Origin: Spirometra erinaceieuropaei
Taxonomy: Eukaryota > Platyhelminthes > Cestoda > Diphyllobothriidea > Diphyllobothriidae
DNA: 64,000 bases
NCBI GenBank assembly: GCA_902702965.1
Contig: CACRXP010000694.1
Location: 173,828-237,827 of the forward strand
Direction: 5' to 3'
Shown: piece after piece, positions 21,897-31,745 of the stretch
Position numbering within the stretch: position 1 is the stretch's first letter
Layout of the letters: every line of letters begins with the position of its first letter
Made by a program: the position numbers and the translations under genes
The notes under the pieces: model-generated
The model's input: only the letters and a program-made list of their open reading frames with translations
Told to the model about the DNA's origin: nothing
The model's database searches: none

Positions 21897-22245
21897 GGTC
21901 GGATGTGGCTATGTAGCCCCACCTGAGGTAAGCGAGCCCCAGTCAACTCTAATACGGGACCGGTATTAGTAGGGTTTTTAAAATTGGGGCCAAGAAATGT
22001 ACAGGAGACGAGGTCAAGTAGTTTCATGCAAAATAAAGCTATTGGGAATGTGTGGTTGTAATTTGAGTGGTTGAGAACTAGTTGCGCTAACCCATAACTC
22101 TAATTCCTAACTATAATCCCTAATCCTAAACCCTAACCCCCTGACCCTAACCCCTAATCCTAACCCTAACCCCTAACCATAGTCCCTAGCCCCAACCTCA
22201 ACAGTATTTTATCCATTAGGTGGGGCTACCAAAACCCATCTTGCC
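21897..22245 (+). mobile_element. GTAGCCCC-type hAT-like MITE with perfect 8-bp duplication
   Basis: The left end is GGTCGGATGTGGCTATGTAG then CCCCACCTGA; the right end is its imperfect inverse. AATTAGTG flanks it on both sides (21889-21896 and 22246-22253). The right half is a tract of CCCTAA/CCCTAACCC units (about 22085-22205). It has no coding potential. Relatives: 12060-12349 and 44125-44419. Confidence 0.88.
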
Positions 22246-22253
22246 AATTAGTG

Positions 22254-23529
22254 CGTTGGGAAAGACAAGAGAGCGAGTGAAATCGACACTGGGGTATTAG
22301 TCCCAACCCAAACTAATGCCTTCCTCACTATGGTAGATCTACCTTCCCCTGTTGCTCATGTTTCAGCGGAAGGTTGTAGTATGTTTTCAGACATAATTTG
22401 CCTCTAACTTCGTTTTCTGCTAGGCAATCCCCGGTGTCATCACTGAGCCACTTCACTGTGAACAGATCCTTTTATCGACCTAACCCCTTAACATAGTCCG
22501 CCCTGTTTAGTGGGCTGAAGGAGACTGTCAAATCGGCTAATGAATCTTGAGAGTTCATTTGCATTTCCAAACAGTTTTATAATTGTGGGGCAACTCCATT
22601 AATAGTGGAACGTTTTTGCGGAATGTGGATTGCATCTGTAGTGGAATTTTTGTGTAGCTGCGACTTCAAACCATCTTGATGGAAGATTATTTGACAGATA
22701 GAGGAAAAATAGGTTTATATATATATATCGATATAGGTAAAGATTTGAGGTCCAGATATTGTATCGCGTTCATCATCCCCCGAAGAAGAGGAAGAAGAAG
22801 ATAGGGCGCATTCATGGACCGAGTTATATTTGTACTGACGTTTCGGAAACCCTCTTGCGCTGAGCGATAATAGTCTATCCAAATTCGTGTGAGATTCCTC
22901 TTTGATCCCGTAGCCATTTAAAATAATGCGTAGACCTCTCCTCTCTCCGACGTCGACGGAAATTGCATCAGAGCTCAGAATCTTTCAGTTCGATAGGAAA
23001 AGGACCACTCTAATTATCCACGGTTTGGATGGCGACGGCCATCTCTTTTCCCAAGCTCCTTAACGAGGTACTGACCAAACAGGCTTCTCACCCTTTCCCA
23101 TTCGCCGTATGGGCGCTGGTTCTTTAGCGGACACGGATCAAACTTCTTAAAAAGATCCATCTTTATAATACCCGCTTCGGGTTATCTTAACCCCATATCC
23201 GGCATATTTTTTCATCCCCAGTGGATGGCCCTCAGAGCGGCACTAGCTCCCATTGACACAGAGGGACCATGAACCACTATGTTCATATTCTGCCTCCTCT
23301 ATTTGACATGGAATTCCACAAACCGAAAGAAAAGATGCCACCGTTCATTTTCTTGTTGCTCCAGTGAATACCATATAGTATATTGTGGAAATGAGGTCGT
23401 CATGCAACCAGGGAAGTTGCGGATTGTTGCTGGTTAAGAGTCCCGAGACGCCGTGAAACGGAGGTGGTTGTTGCGTTGTTCGATCCCGTAACTCCACTTT
23501 GCGTCGAAAAGTTTGCGGCTGTGTACGAA
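22254..23529. other. Intergenic, no recognisable feature
   Basis: Contains a short AT microsatellite near 22715-22732. No gene or named repeat identified. Confidence 0.4.
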
Positions 23530-23700
23530 AAGGTACAATTAAAAAACCTACTGCCATCTCAGACAAAACACCCCCCGAAATTAACCTCCTAAAAGGATGG
23601 TAATACGCCTTCCAGTCACTGTTCGCGCGAGTGTCACCGCCTTCGGCTCGCCAACACCGTGACGCTGATCGATATTCCTGGGTGGTTGGCTGTTTTATTA
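23530..23700 (+). repeat. Dispersed repeat, copy 1
   Basis: Shares AAAAAACCTACTGCCATC, CGCCTTCCAGTCACTG and CTCGCCAACACCGTGACGCT-like blocks with 25285-25660 and, in part, 54740-54870. Nature unknown. Confidence 0.55.
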
Positions 23701-23989
23701 GAGCGGAGCATGGGAACAAGTGATGGTAACAAATTTTTCCTTTGAGCTGCAGCTGAAAAGCTGATCGTCCGAATGCACACTGACCCCTCGACTTCTTGAG
23801 CTATCGCAGACACACATCCTTGGATAAAATGATCAATGTTCCCTTCTCCATGGCTGACTAGGCAAGGTTACTTTTAGACTGTGCGAACGCTCCCTGGAAC
23901 AAGCAGCTCAAGCGAAGGTACACCGGTACTCGGCCTCAGTCAATCACAAAATCCCCGTTTGAGGTAACTCCCAAGAAAAATCCCTACTT

Positions 23990-24017
23990 ATATATATATA
24001 TATATATATATATATAA
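23990..24017. repeat. (AT)n microsatellite
   Basis: About 13 AT units just before a SINE head; a second AT/GT tract follows the SINE at about 24407-24460. Confidence 0.9.
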
Positions 24018-24406
24018 TGTTAGGGGGCGCTCACCGTATATATATGGTAGGAGGACGCTCACCGATCGTTATTACGGAACTCACTCCTTCCGTTGTGCCT
24101 GACGGGCTCTCACTCGAGTCTAACCAGCAGCCGCACAGCGGCGCATCATATAAGCAGTATATTATTACCGATAAAGACTAGGGAGACTGGAATGGCCATT
24201 TCTGGCTTATTAGCTGTCCTCAGCCAGTTATACCCAACCCGAAGTATGGAACACCCGAGGCACGGAGTTCTAACAAAAAGGTCGCGAGTTCGAGCCTCGG
24301 GTGTTCCACACTTCGGGGTTGGGTATGACTGGCTGAGGATGGCTGATAAGTCAGAAATGGCCATTCCAGTCTCCCTAGTCTTTTCGGTAATTATATACTG
24401 CCTACA
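24018..24406. mobile_element. tRNA-derived SINE as a head plus palindromic tail
   Basis: A doubled head (GGGGGCGCTCACCG, then GGACGCTCACCGATCG) is followed by CAGCAGCCGCACAGCGGCGC and two inverted tail copies: 24155-24260 pairs with 24295-24400 over about 106 bases. The tRNA-like part keeps GTCGCGAGTTCGAGCCTCGG, a B-box-like segment. The typical tail is CACTTCGGGGTTGGGTATGA followed by GGCTGA. Confidence 0.8.
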
Positions 24407-24474
24407 TATATATATATATATATGTGTGTACGTGTGTGTGTATGTGTATGTGTGTGCGCTTGTAGTGAGCACTA

Positions 24475-24680
24475 GGCCTCCCTCGTCTCCGGTCTTCTTG
24501 ACTCTGTTTTGACGCCGGGCTCAGGCGGGGGAGGAGGAGAGAGTGTAGGCAGATACAGCGCAAGTCTACTGGCACTAAAAACCCTTGCGCAAGTCACCGT
24601 CCCTGCTCCCACCGTTGCAGCTGCAGCTGTGGGGCACACGGTGGACATAGTCGGAATCGACGGTCAAACTGTCGTGTAGT
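24475..24680 (+). repeat. GC-rich dispersed repeat, copy
   Basis: Matches 12720-13030 in order: CTTGACTCTGTTTTGACGCC, GGAGAGAGTGT, CGCAAGTC, CACACGGTGGACAT, then a GTCGGAATCGACGGTCAAAC-like close. Confidence 0.6.
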
Positions 24681-25284
24681 GAGCACTAACTTAGCGCATG
24701 CCGTCTCATTACAGCGACTAGCCTAAAGTTGAGTATTTTGGGTCCCCAGCTATGCTGGTTTGTGGTAATAGCTGGTGGAATGCCGTCCGTAGACTGTTAT
24801 CTTGCATTCCTCCGTCATAGGATCCAGTACATTTGTTGAAGCATTTCCAACTCAGTTCCCCACAGGACCCTTCATGCGTGCATGTCTATGGAATATGTCA
24901 TTTAGTCCCCACAGAAAGTTACGCATTACGACCCTTAACGAGGCAACCTTCACAGCCGAATAGTTTCGCCTTGTGACTGATAGATACAGATGTGTTGTAG
25001 TAGTCTGCTCTCATGGTGGTCTGCGCATCGCTTCCCCATGCAGCTTTCGGTCCACCTACGTTGCTTTGCGTGTTTGGTCAGAGGACTTTCTGCATGACTT
25101 TCGCCCTAAACACACGCTGAGTTTTTCATGCACTGCCAAGTATCTCACCTAATAAATGATCTGCGATTATTTAAAATTATGATTTGATGTGGAATTATTT
25201 TAATTATTGCTCGACATTTATCATTTAGTGAAGTCAGTCAGACTATTTCCTGTCGCAACAAATTGTAATTTTTAGTTAATCTGA
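24681..25284. other. Unannotated stretch
   Basis: No gene, RNA or named repeat recognised. Confidence 0.4.
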
Positions 25285-25660
25285 AAAAAATGCAATCTAA
25301 AAACCTACTGTCATCCTGGGAAAAAAACCCTCGAAATCAACCTTTTAAAAGATGGCTGCACGCCTTCCAGTCATTGCTCGCACGCGCATGATGGCTCTCC
25401 AGCTCGTCAATCGGTATTCCAGTCGTCATCGGATGCTCGCTGTCGCACAAAGCTCGGGTGCATGCACTTCGCGCCAACGCGATTGCTTACTCAGGTGGCC
25501 TAGCACGCCCGTCAATCCCTGCTTGCTAGCGCGTGAATCGGTCTTCGGCTCACCGACGCCGTGACGTAGATAAATATTTGTGCTTTCATCGATTGGTCGT
25601 AGACGCACAAAGCTCGGTCAGGGGCAATCATTTGGCGCCAGGACTAACAAACGAGAACGG
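25285..25660 (+). repeat. Dispersed repeat, copy 2
   Basis: Longer relative of 23530-23700 with the same order of blocks. It adds a segment with two CGCACAAAGCTCGG repeats (25445 and 25604) and CACTTCGCGCC, the latter also near 54825. Confidence 0.55.
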
Positions 25661-26508
25661 CTGGCACACGCCAGGTGAGAACACCCGCGTGTACGCTTGC
25701 TGGCCCCAGGGAAGATTGTCCAACCGAGTCTGTCTATTGTGAATTTCGATTTAAGAAACCTCAAATTTTCGCCCACCCCATATCGACAGTGTTGTTAATA
25801 AGGAGAAGGAATGTCGCAGGAATGCGCAGCCTGAACTTTGAATGGTAATGCCCTTTGCCGTGACGGACATTTCGGCAAGTGTCGCTTCCGCACATTTCAA
25901 GCATTTCCGAATGCAGCCAACATAAAATGAACCTGTCTCTAGGGGCGGGGGGAGAGTGCTCGACCCAAGATACTCTAGGAACAGGTTTGAACTTCGAAAA
26001 CCCCGCCAGCTGGGGTTGGCTGATGTCGCTCAAATGGACTAAATTGGCCAGCTCAGCGTCATTTGACGTTGTTGGAAATAGGCCTTGATTATGGATCGCC
26101 AATCGTCATGCGACGATGGTCTGCTTAGACCCACGACTAGGAATTCCAGGTAAAAACGTAGCGTCCTATTTTCGTCAGAGTAGGTACGTGAACGATAGTC
26201 CAATGTAAATGTTAAAATGTCATGGCAGCGCCTTTGTTCATCAGGACAGGCAGGAAAATATAGCAGTTTCTGTAGGACGTCTTCCGTGATATGCGCTTGC
26301 CCATCTCATTCGTCTGCGCTAGTCCAAATCGACTTCTTTTGCAGAACCAACTCAAAGCAGTGTGTGTTCGGCCTTACAGTATCCCCCCCCCCCATTAAGT
26401 TCGGTGGTACCCAGCTACTAGAGAAGAAGCCATGTTACTGACTTGTGAATCACAAAAACACCCTGATTGTGGAGATGTAGGACGGCCACTTTGCGCATTA
26501 AAGAGATG
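25661..26508. other. Unannotated stretch
   Basis: No gene recognised; a C10 run occurs at about 26383. Confidence 0.35.
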
Positions 26509-26510
26509 TA

Positions 26511-27501
26511 CAGTAGGAAGGCTAACTCATGAAATGTCGACCAAAATTCACAGATGCGTTTTTGTTTCGAAAAGGTTAATTAACTAGGGTTGTAAAATTA
26601 GTCAGCCTGCAACATAATTTTACAATATTTCCGTTACCTCAGGATGCGGACTTTCGAAGGAACTTCCTTCCGGCTGCATGCAAAAACTACACTCTGCAAA
26701 AAATGACCACTGAAGTAGCATGACTTTTTATCATTGATTTTCGATGTCCTTAAAAATTCAATTATATTTCATGAAAATCATGAATAAAATACTCATTCTT
26801 TTGCTCATTCGATAGAAAATTACGTCTTATTCCAATATTTTACTCCATGGAAGGGTGCAGTTTGGTTTTCAAAAACTTTTCCAATCCTAGAATAATTCTG
26901 AACCCGCTCCACTGTCACACTTGGATTCAGGGTTTCCAAACTACATGCCGTATATTTTCCACGTACGGAAAACCACACATTTCTCTACGGTAATAAAGGG
27001 GGACCATATGGGATTCATAAGATTTAACAGTGGATTTGAGCCATATTGCTAACCTTACAAGTGACATTGGTAAATGCAGTGTCATGACGATTTATAAACC
27101 GTCGTTTCACGGTATTTGAAAGTCCTACAATTAGAAACTCTTTTAAAACAGAATTATGTCCCTCTTTCGGGTTTAGCATTAGAAAAAGGCGTATTTTTCT
27201 ACCGAATGAGTAAAATGAATATATTTATGCATGTTTTCCATAAAATATAATTGGACTTTTAGGGACGTCGAAAATCAATGAGAAAAATTTATGCTACTTA
27301 AGCAGTCTTTTTTTACAGAGTGTGCTTTTTGCATGCGACCGGAAGGAAGTTCATTCGAAAGCCGGCATCCTGAGGCAACTGAAACATTATAGAATTATGT
27401 TGCAGGCTGACTAATTTTACAAATCTACTTAGTTAATCTTATCGAAACGAAAACACATTTCAGAATTTCGGTTGACATTTCATGAGTTATCCCACCTACT
27501 A
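26511..27501. mobile_element. Full-length palindromic Tc1/mariner-like MITE (991 bp)
   Basis: It starts CAGTAGG...CTAACTCATGAAATGTC and ends with the inverse (GACATTTCATGAGTTAT...CCTACTA), flanked by TA on both sides. The two halves are long diverged inverted copies of each other. It has no open frame of note. Pieces occur at 3.7, 39.4, 41.8, 42.5, 45.6, 48.4, 50.5, 53.3, 57.4 and 60.5 kb, and another full copy at 55857-56848. Confidence 0.85.
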
Positions 27502-27503
27502 TA

Positions 27504-27900
27504 AGACCAGGCAAAGTATATTTTATCATAAATACATCGAGAGGCCAAGAATACCAAGATTAATATTGATGCAAGCAAAGTACGTCATTCGGGTCTCTTG
27601 ACAACGATCTCGCCGACCGTCCACTTACTGCCCTGACCCGATGAGCAGGTCTTTTGTCAAACTAACAGACATCAGTACTCGTCGCAGGATAGTATGAAGA
27701 GATAAATTCATTCACAAGGTTGCCGTAACGCAAAACACAATTTCAGATGTTAGCTGAGAGTATAGATATCACAAGAGTGCATTATTTTTAGAGTATTGTG
27801 CATTCCTTATTTATAAGTGAAGGCATGTCAAGGTAGTGGGATTTTTTTACCGAACCACGGCGTCCAGTGTTGGCGGTCTTCTTACACAAATACATGTATA
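27504..27900. other. Unannotated stretch
   Basis: No feature recognised. Confidence 0.35.
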
Positions 27901-28115
27901 TGTTGTTGCTTTTTAATTTCCCCAAAAACTAACTGCAAACATGGACAAAGGAAATCAAGAAGGAACAATTTCTAAGTTGGAGTATCTATTAGAAGCAGAC
28001 GGGGAATGCTGGTGGGCTCACTTATGAGCTGAACCCCTCACATGCAGCGGCAGAATATCGGCGAACCACGCCTGTGTGGGCTTTTGGCTGGTACCTGTGC
28101 TGTTATTATGAAATC
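27901..28115. repeat. Piece of the palindromic repeat family of 31.1-31.7 kb
   Basis: Shares GGAATGCT, GAGCTGAACCCCTC, GGCAGAATATCGGCGAACCA and TTTTGGCTGGTACC with 31140-31745. Confidence 0.6.
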
Positions 28116-29087
28116 CTCTTACCTTGAAGTATGTGTATATTTTTTTGAAAGATGAGCATTCAAAGAAGTTGTAGTCAGGCAAGTTCTTTGGGAAAATTAA
28201 CAAATTTTATTTTGTAACTTCCCGACTTCGATTCCCCAGACCGTCTTCAAACGCAGAGTGAATGTACAAAAGAGTTAACATTTTAAACATTCATAAAAAT
28301 TTATAAAATTAAATACGACTGTTTTGAGCATTGAAAAACTGACGTCGAAAAGTTAGGAAATAAAGTTTGTTGACATTCCCAAAGAGCTCGTTTGACTTTA
28401 AATTCATGGACCGAACTGTATTTTTACAAACACAGCTCAGTGAATAAATTCGCGCCTCTTCCCCTTTGTCGTTTCCAGGGATATAATGAACGAGATAAAA
28501 TAATTAGACTTCGAATCTTCACATACATATACCATCTCCTACAAGCTTGGTTCGTGTGCGGTCTATAATCAGAATTACGCATTTTTGAGAGAAATGGAGT
28601 TGACAAATCTGCACTATTCTCAAGAACGAAAATGAATGAGTCCACTTTGCCGAAGAGCTCTGATCTAGGGCACTCATGGACGATCTCAAAGTGATAAATA
28701 ATCACCTATCGAGAGGTATATCTTAAATCACAGTCAGCGTATGAACACCGTGCTTTCAGTAATTTTCCGCCACTAATATCCTAATTAGCAAATTTCGCTC
28801 GAAGCTTAAAATGGCCTATTACAGTACCTACGATCCCGCCTTCCTGACTTTCACTATTGATCGTCAAACTTTCTAAGATATATGACATGCTACAGGTCGA
28901 TTCACATTCTGGTTGGAGTATACTTATGTCGAGCTGATGGTGCAGTTAGGATAGTACACAGACTATGTGCTTGGATGGCACAGTGAAACTGAGTTCGTTT
29001 AGTTTTGACACTTTTGAAAGACAAGCACTTTACATTCTGCACGTTTCTGCCATAGTTAATGCTCTCCATCACAACCGAAAGCACAGC
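28116..29087. other. Unannotated stretch
   Basis: AT-rich; no gene or named repeat recognised. Confidence 0.35.
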
Positions 29088-29215
29088 GGGCCCGTGGCTC
29101 ATTGGTAGGGGTTTGGACTCAGGAACCAATGACCAAATCCCAGGTATGGGTGGCTGATGACAGCCAGTAAGAGAGAAATGGCCATTCCGGTCTTCCTTCT
29201 TTTTGTCGGCACAGG
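29088..29215 (+). mobile_element. tRNA-derived SINE fragment
   Basis: GGGCCCGTGGCTCATTGGTAG (A-box-like) followed by a diverged arm and the family tail GAAATGGCCATTCCGGTCTT. Confidence 0.6.
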
Positions 29216-29508
29216 ATTAGCTGCCAATGTCACCAATCGCTATCCAACTGTCAACGAAGACTCTAGACTAAACCCCGAGACACAAGGGAATGAACACGCC
29301 CCGTAACCTGATTAATGAACTATCCTCTATCATTATTTTGTACTCCAGCACGTGGATGTAAAGGAGGCTTTTGCAATCCCAGGCGATGCGACCGGCTACG
29401 CAACACTTAGAGCACCCGAAAAGTACTGTTTTACCTATAAACAGACATGGATGGTGAAAAATAGTAAAGTTCTTACATGCTCAGAAAGAAGAATACATCT
29501 GGCAGCCG

Positions 29509-30648
29509 CTACGGCCCGCCAACTCCAGTTTTGTGTGTGTGGCTACAACTGTTACAGCGACAGGAAGTGACCAGAGGCAGGGGTACACGGTACCAACGAC
29601 AGCGATCCAGAGGCCAGGCTTGGAGACAGATGTAGCGCAGAATGAGAGCAACAGTGCGTCCGGCCTCCACACAGTGCATTCCTGGCGGCCAAGAACAGGA
29701 GGTTCCGGCCACATCTACGCACCTACCCTCCCGCACCCAACGTGGCCAAAACTGGGGGCCATAGTCACGCCAGGTCCGCCATACCGGACAACTTGAGTAC
29801 TCCTCCAGAAGGCGGACGCCCCGCCACCTAGTTCTTCGACGCTGCTTTCGCATCCTGGCTCGCAGACGGGAGGTGGCCGAGCTGGCATCATCGTCCAGGC
29901 GGGTCATTGTGAAAGTGTGTCGGGACTGGCGATGTGCAGCGCGAACCTGTCTGTTCCGGAGGCGTTGAAGGGCCCTCAACCGTCTCTTTATAATACGTCC
30001 CATATCCCCCAACTCATCTGCAGACGAAGAATTGCCTGCATTCAGGGATTCTCCTCCTCTTTGGTGCCAAGCAGACTGTGTCGTCATAGAAAATTCGAAG
30101 CTGCCCTGCGGATGGAGGACAACCTCCCATGGTTTGCTGTACGACATGATGTCCATGTTATAGGCCTCGGCACCACCAAGGAGCTGAAGCATTTCAGGCA
30201 GAGGATTTATAGCTCCGAGACTGAAGGGTCTCTCTTCCCCAAAATCAGGCAGTCGGAGCGCGGTCGGGTTGGTGCTCGTAGGTGAAAAGAAGCGCGGCAG
30301 AGTCGGCTTACGTATCCTGTCTCTCAGTTCCTCCTCTTCTTGCGACTGGGCGCTCTCCCGCAAGCGTCGCCAAACGTAACTTGAAAGCTCTGCGAAGGCG
30401 GGTTTCGAGAGGGTACGCGGGAACCTAATTGCAGCTTTTTGTCTCACTTCCTTCGTCTCCTTCGCCTCCTCCTCCTGTAGGCCATGAACGAAGTCTTGAT
30501 CTCGTATGCAAAATGCAGTTTGCAGCAGGAGTAGAAGCAGTGATGTCGTTCTCCCAAATGCTACCATGCTGAGTCGCTGCCGAAACTGGAGCATATTTCG
30601 GTCATTGCTGTTGGCTGGGGTGCAGGGAAGGAGCTGGCTTTTGCGCAA
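29509..30648 (-). CDS. nog: Noggin homologue (secreted BMP antagonist)
   Basis: A single uninterrupted frame of 379 codons. The C-terminus is a noggin cystine knot: CPVWRTWRDYGPQFWPRWV, then Cys at 287, 310, 318, 326, 341, 350, 363, 365 and 368, all nine conserved, ending SCRCNSC as in vertebrate EC-KCSC. There is no insertion in the knot, so it is a true noggin rather than a noggin-like (nlg) form. Noggins bind BMP ligands outside the cell and block receptor contact (family knowledge). Met28 followed by a Leu6 core and TAFC gives a good signal peptide, so translation probably starts at 30567 (352 residues) rather than at the first Met. A basic stretch (RMRKQRRRTRWRG, 265-277) precedes the knot, as in other noggins. 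The N-terminal half is longer than in vertebrates. Absence of introns is normal for noggin. Confidence 0.92.
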   Translation of the reverse strand: MRKSQLLPCTPANSNDRNMLQFRQRLSMVAFGRTTSLLLLLLQTAFCIRDQDFVHGLQEEEAKETKEVRQKAAIRFPRTLSKPAFAELSSYVWRRLRESAQSQEEEELRDRIRKPTLPRFFSPTSTNPTALRLPDFGEERPFSLGAINPLPEMLQLLGGAEAYNMDIMSYSKPWEVVLHPQGSFEFSMTTQSAWHQRGGESLNAGNSSSADELGDMGRIIKRRLRALQRLRNRQVRAAHRQSRHTFTMTRLDDDASSATSRLRARMRKQRRRTRWRGVRLLEEYSSCPVWRTWRDYGPQFWPRWVREGRCVDVAGTSCSWPPGMHCVEAGRTVALILRYICLQAWPLDRCRWYRVPLPLVTSCRCNSCSHTHKTGVGGP

Positions 30649-31139
30649 TGCATGCGATTACGTAATGCCACCGACGCACACACTGCCGACATGCTAATTG
30701 GCTCCGTCCTTCTGCCTTCCTGCAGACGATCTCTGCGACAAGCGCTGTCACTGACGCCCACGCTCATAGGTGGGAGCACATGGACTGGCCAGCGGTTGAC
30801 ATACTGTCTTGCGTCCCTGCGATCCGGATTACAGGCTGATCAACCAACCACGGGCGCTAGCGCATTGTCCCTATCGCAGGCAGAAGTCAATTGGATGAAA
30901 ATGATGGTTGCTGTGGTCTGCCATCACTGTATTTCCAGAAATGCTGGGGAAAAAGTGAGTAACAGAAAACGGGGGCGAGATATCAGAAGGATTTCATGGT
31001 AGCGCTGGGGGGCGGGAGATGTAGCACTAATCATCCCACCATTGGCGGCAGGTCCAATCCTACAAAGTGGGCCAATTTCTGACGCTCCTGGTCGGAGAGC
31101 CTAGCGAGTGGGAAATCAGTTTGGCAAAATCAGGCCTTT
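30649..31139. other. Upstream flank of noggin
   Basis: The noggin promoter would lie here. No TATA box or other site is clear, and open frames on the + strand match nothing I know. Confidence 0.4.
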
Positions 31140-31745
31140 AGGTTAAGGTAATACCATACTAACAGCAGGGGTACTAGCCAAAAGCCCATACACGCGTGTT
31201 TCGCCGATATTCTGCCGCGGCATAACGCAGCTGCGAGGGGTTCGGCTCGTCAGTGGGTCCCACAGCATTCCCCGTGTGTTTTCTGGTAGGTAGTCCAATT
31301 TAGAAATTGTCGCTTTTTTATTTCCTCATTAATTATCTACGAAGTTGGAGTAGATCAGTTTATTCAAGGTCTATAGGCTCAGATCAAGAATTTTATGTAT
31401 GAATATTTGGTCTAAAGTCCATCAGCCACAACGGGTAACCGAGTATTATTCATTAACTGTCGACATACAGCTAGCAGTATACTTTAGGGTAAGGTGATGC
31501 CATACTAACAGCACAGAATATCGGCGAAACACGCGTGTAGTGTCTTTTGACTGGTACCCGTGCCAGTATACTACTGTCTGTCGACAGTTAATGAATAATA
31601 CTCGGTTACCCGCTGTGGCGGGTGGACTTTGGCCCAGATATTAATACATAAAATTATCGGTCTGAGCCCATAGACCTTGAACAAACTGATCTACTCCAAC
31701 TTCTTAGGTGACGTCTGAGGAAATTAAAAAGCGATAATCAGGTCT
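31140..31745. repeat. Palindromic repeat with ~170-bp arms
   Basis: The arm 31310-31480 (GAAGTTGGAGTAGATCAGTT, GGTAACCGAGTATTATTCAT) returns inverted at about 31568-31735. The centre (GAATATCGGCGAAACACGCG) is itself inverted relative to 31150-31225. Partial copies: 27901-28115 and 40125-40375. Confidence 0.82.

Noticed and set aside
24093..24512. 139-codon + frame and 108-codon - frame
   Set aside because: Both run through the palindromic SINE and AT/GT microsatellite.
29917..30285. 122-codon frame on the + strand
   Set aside because: Antisense shadow of noggin.
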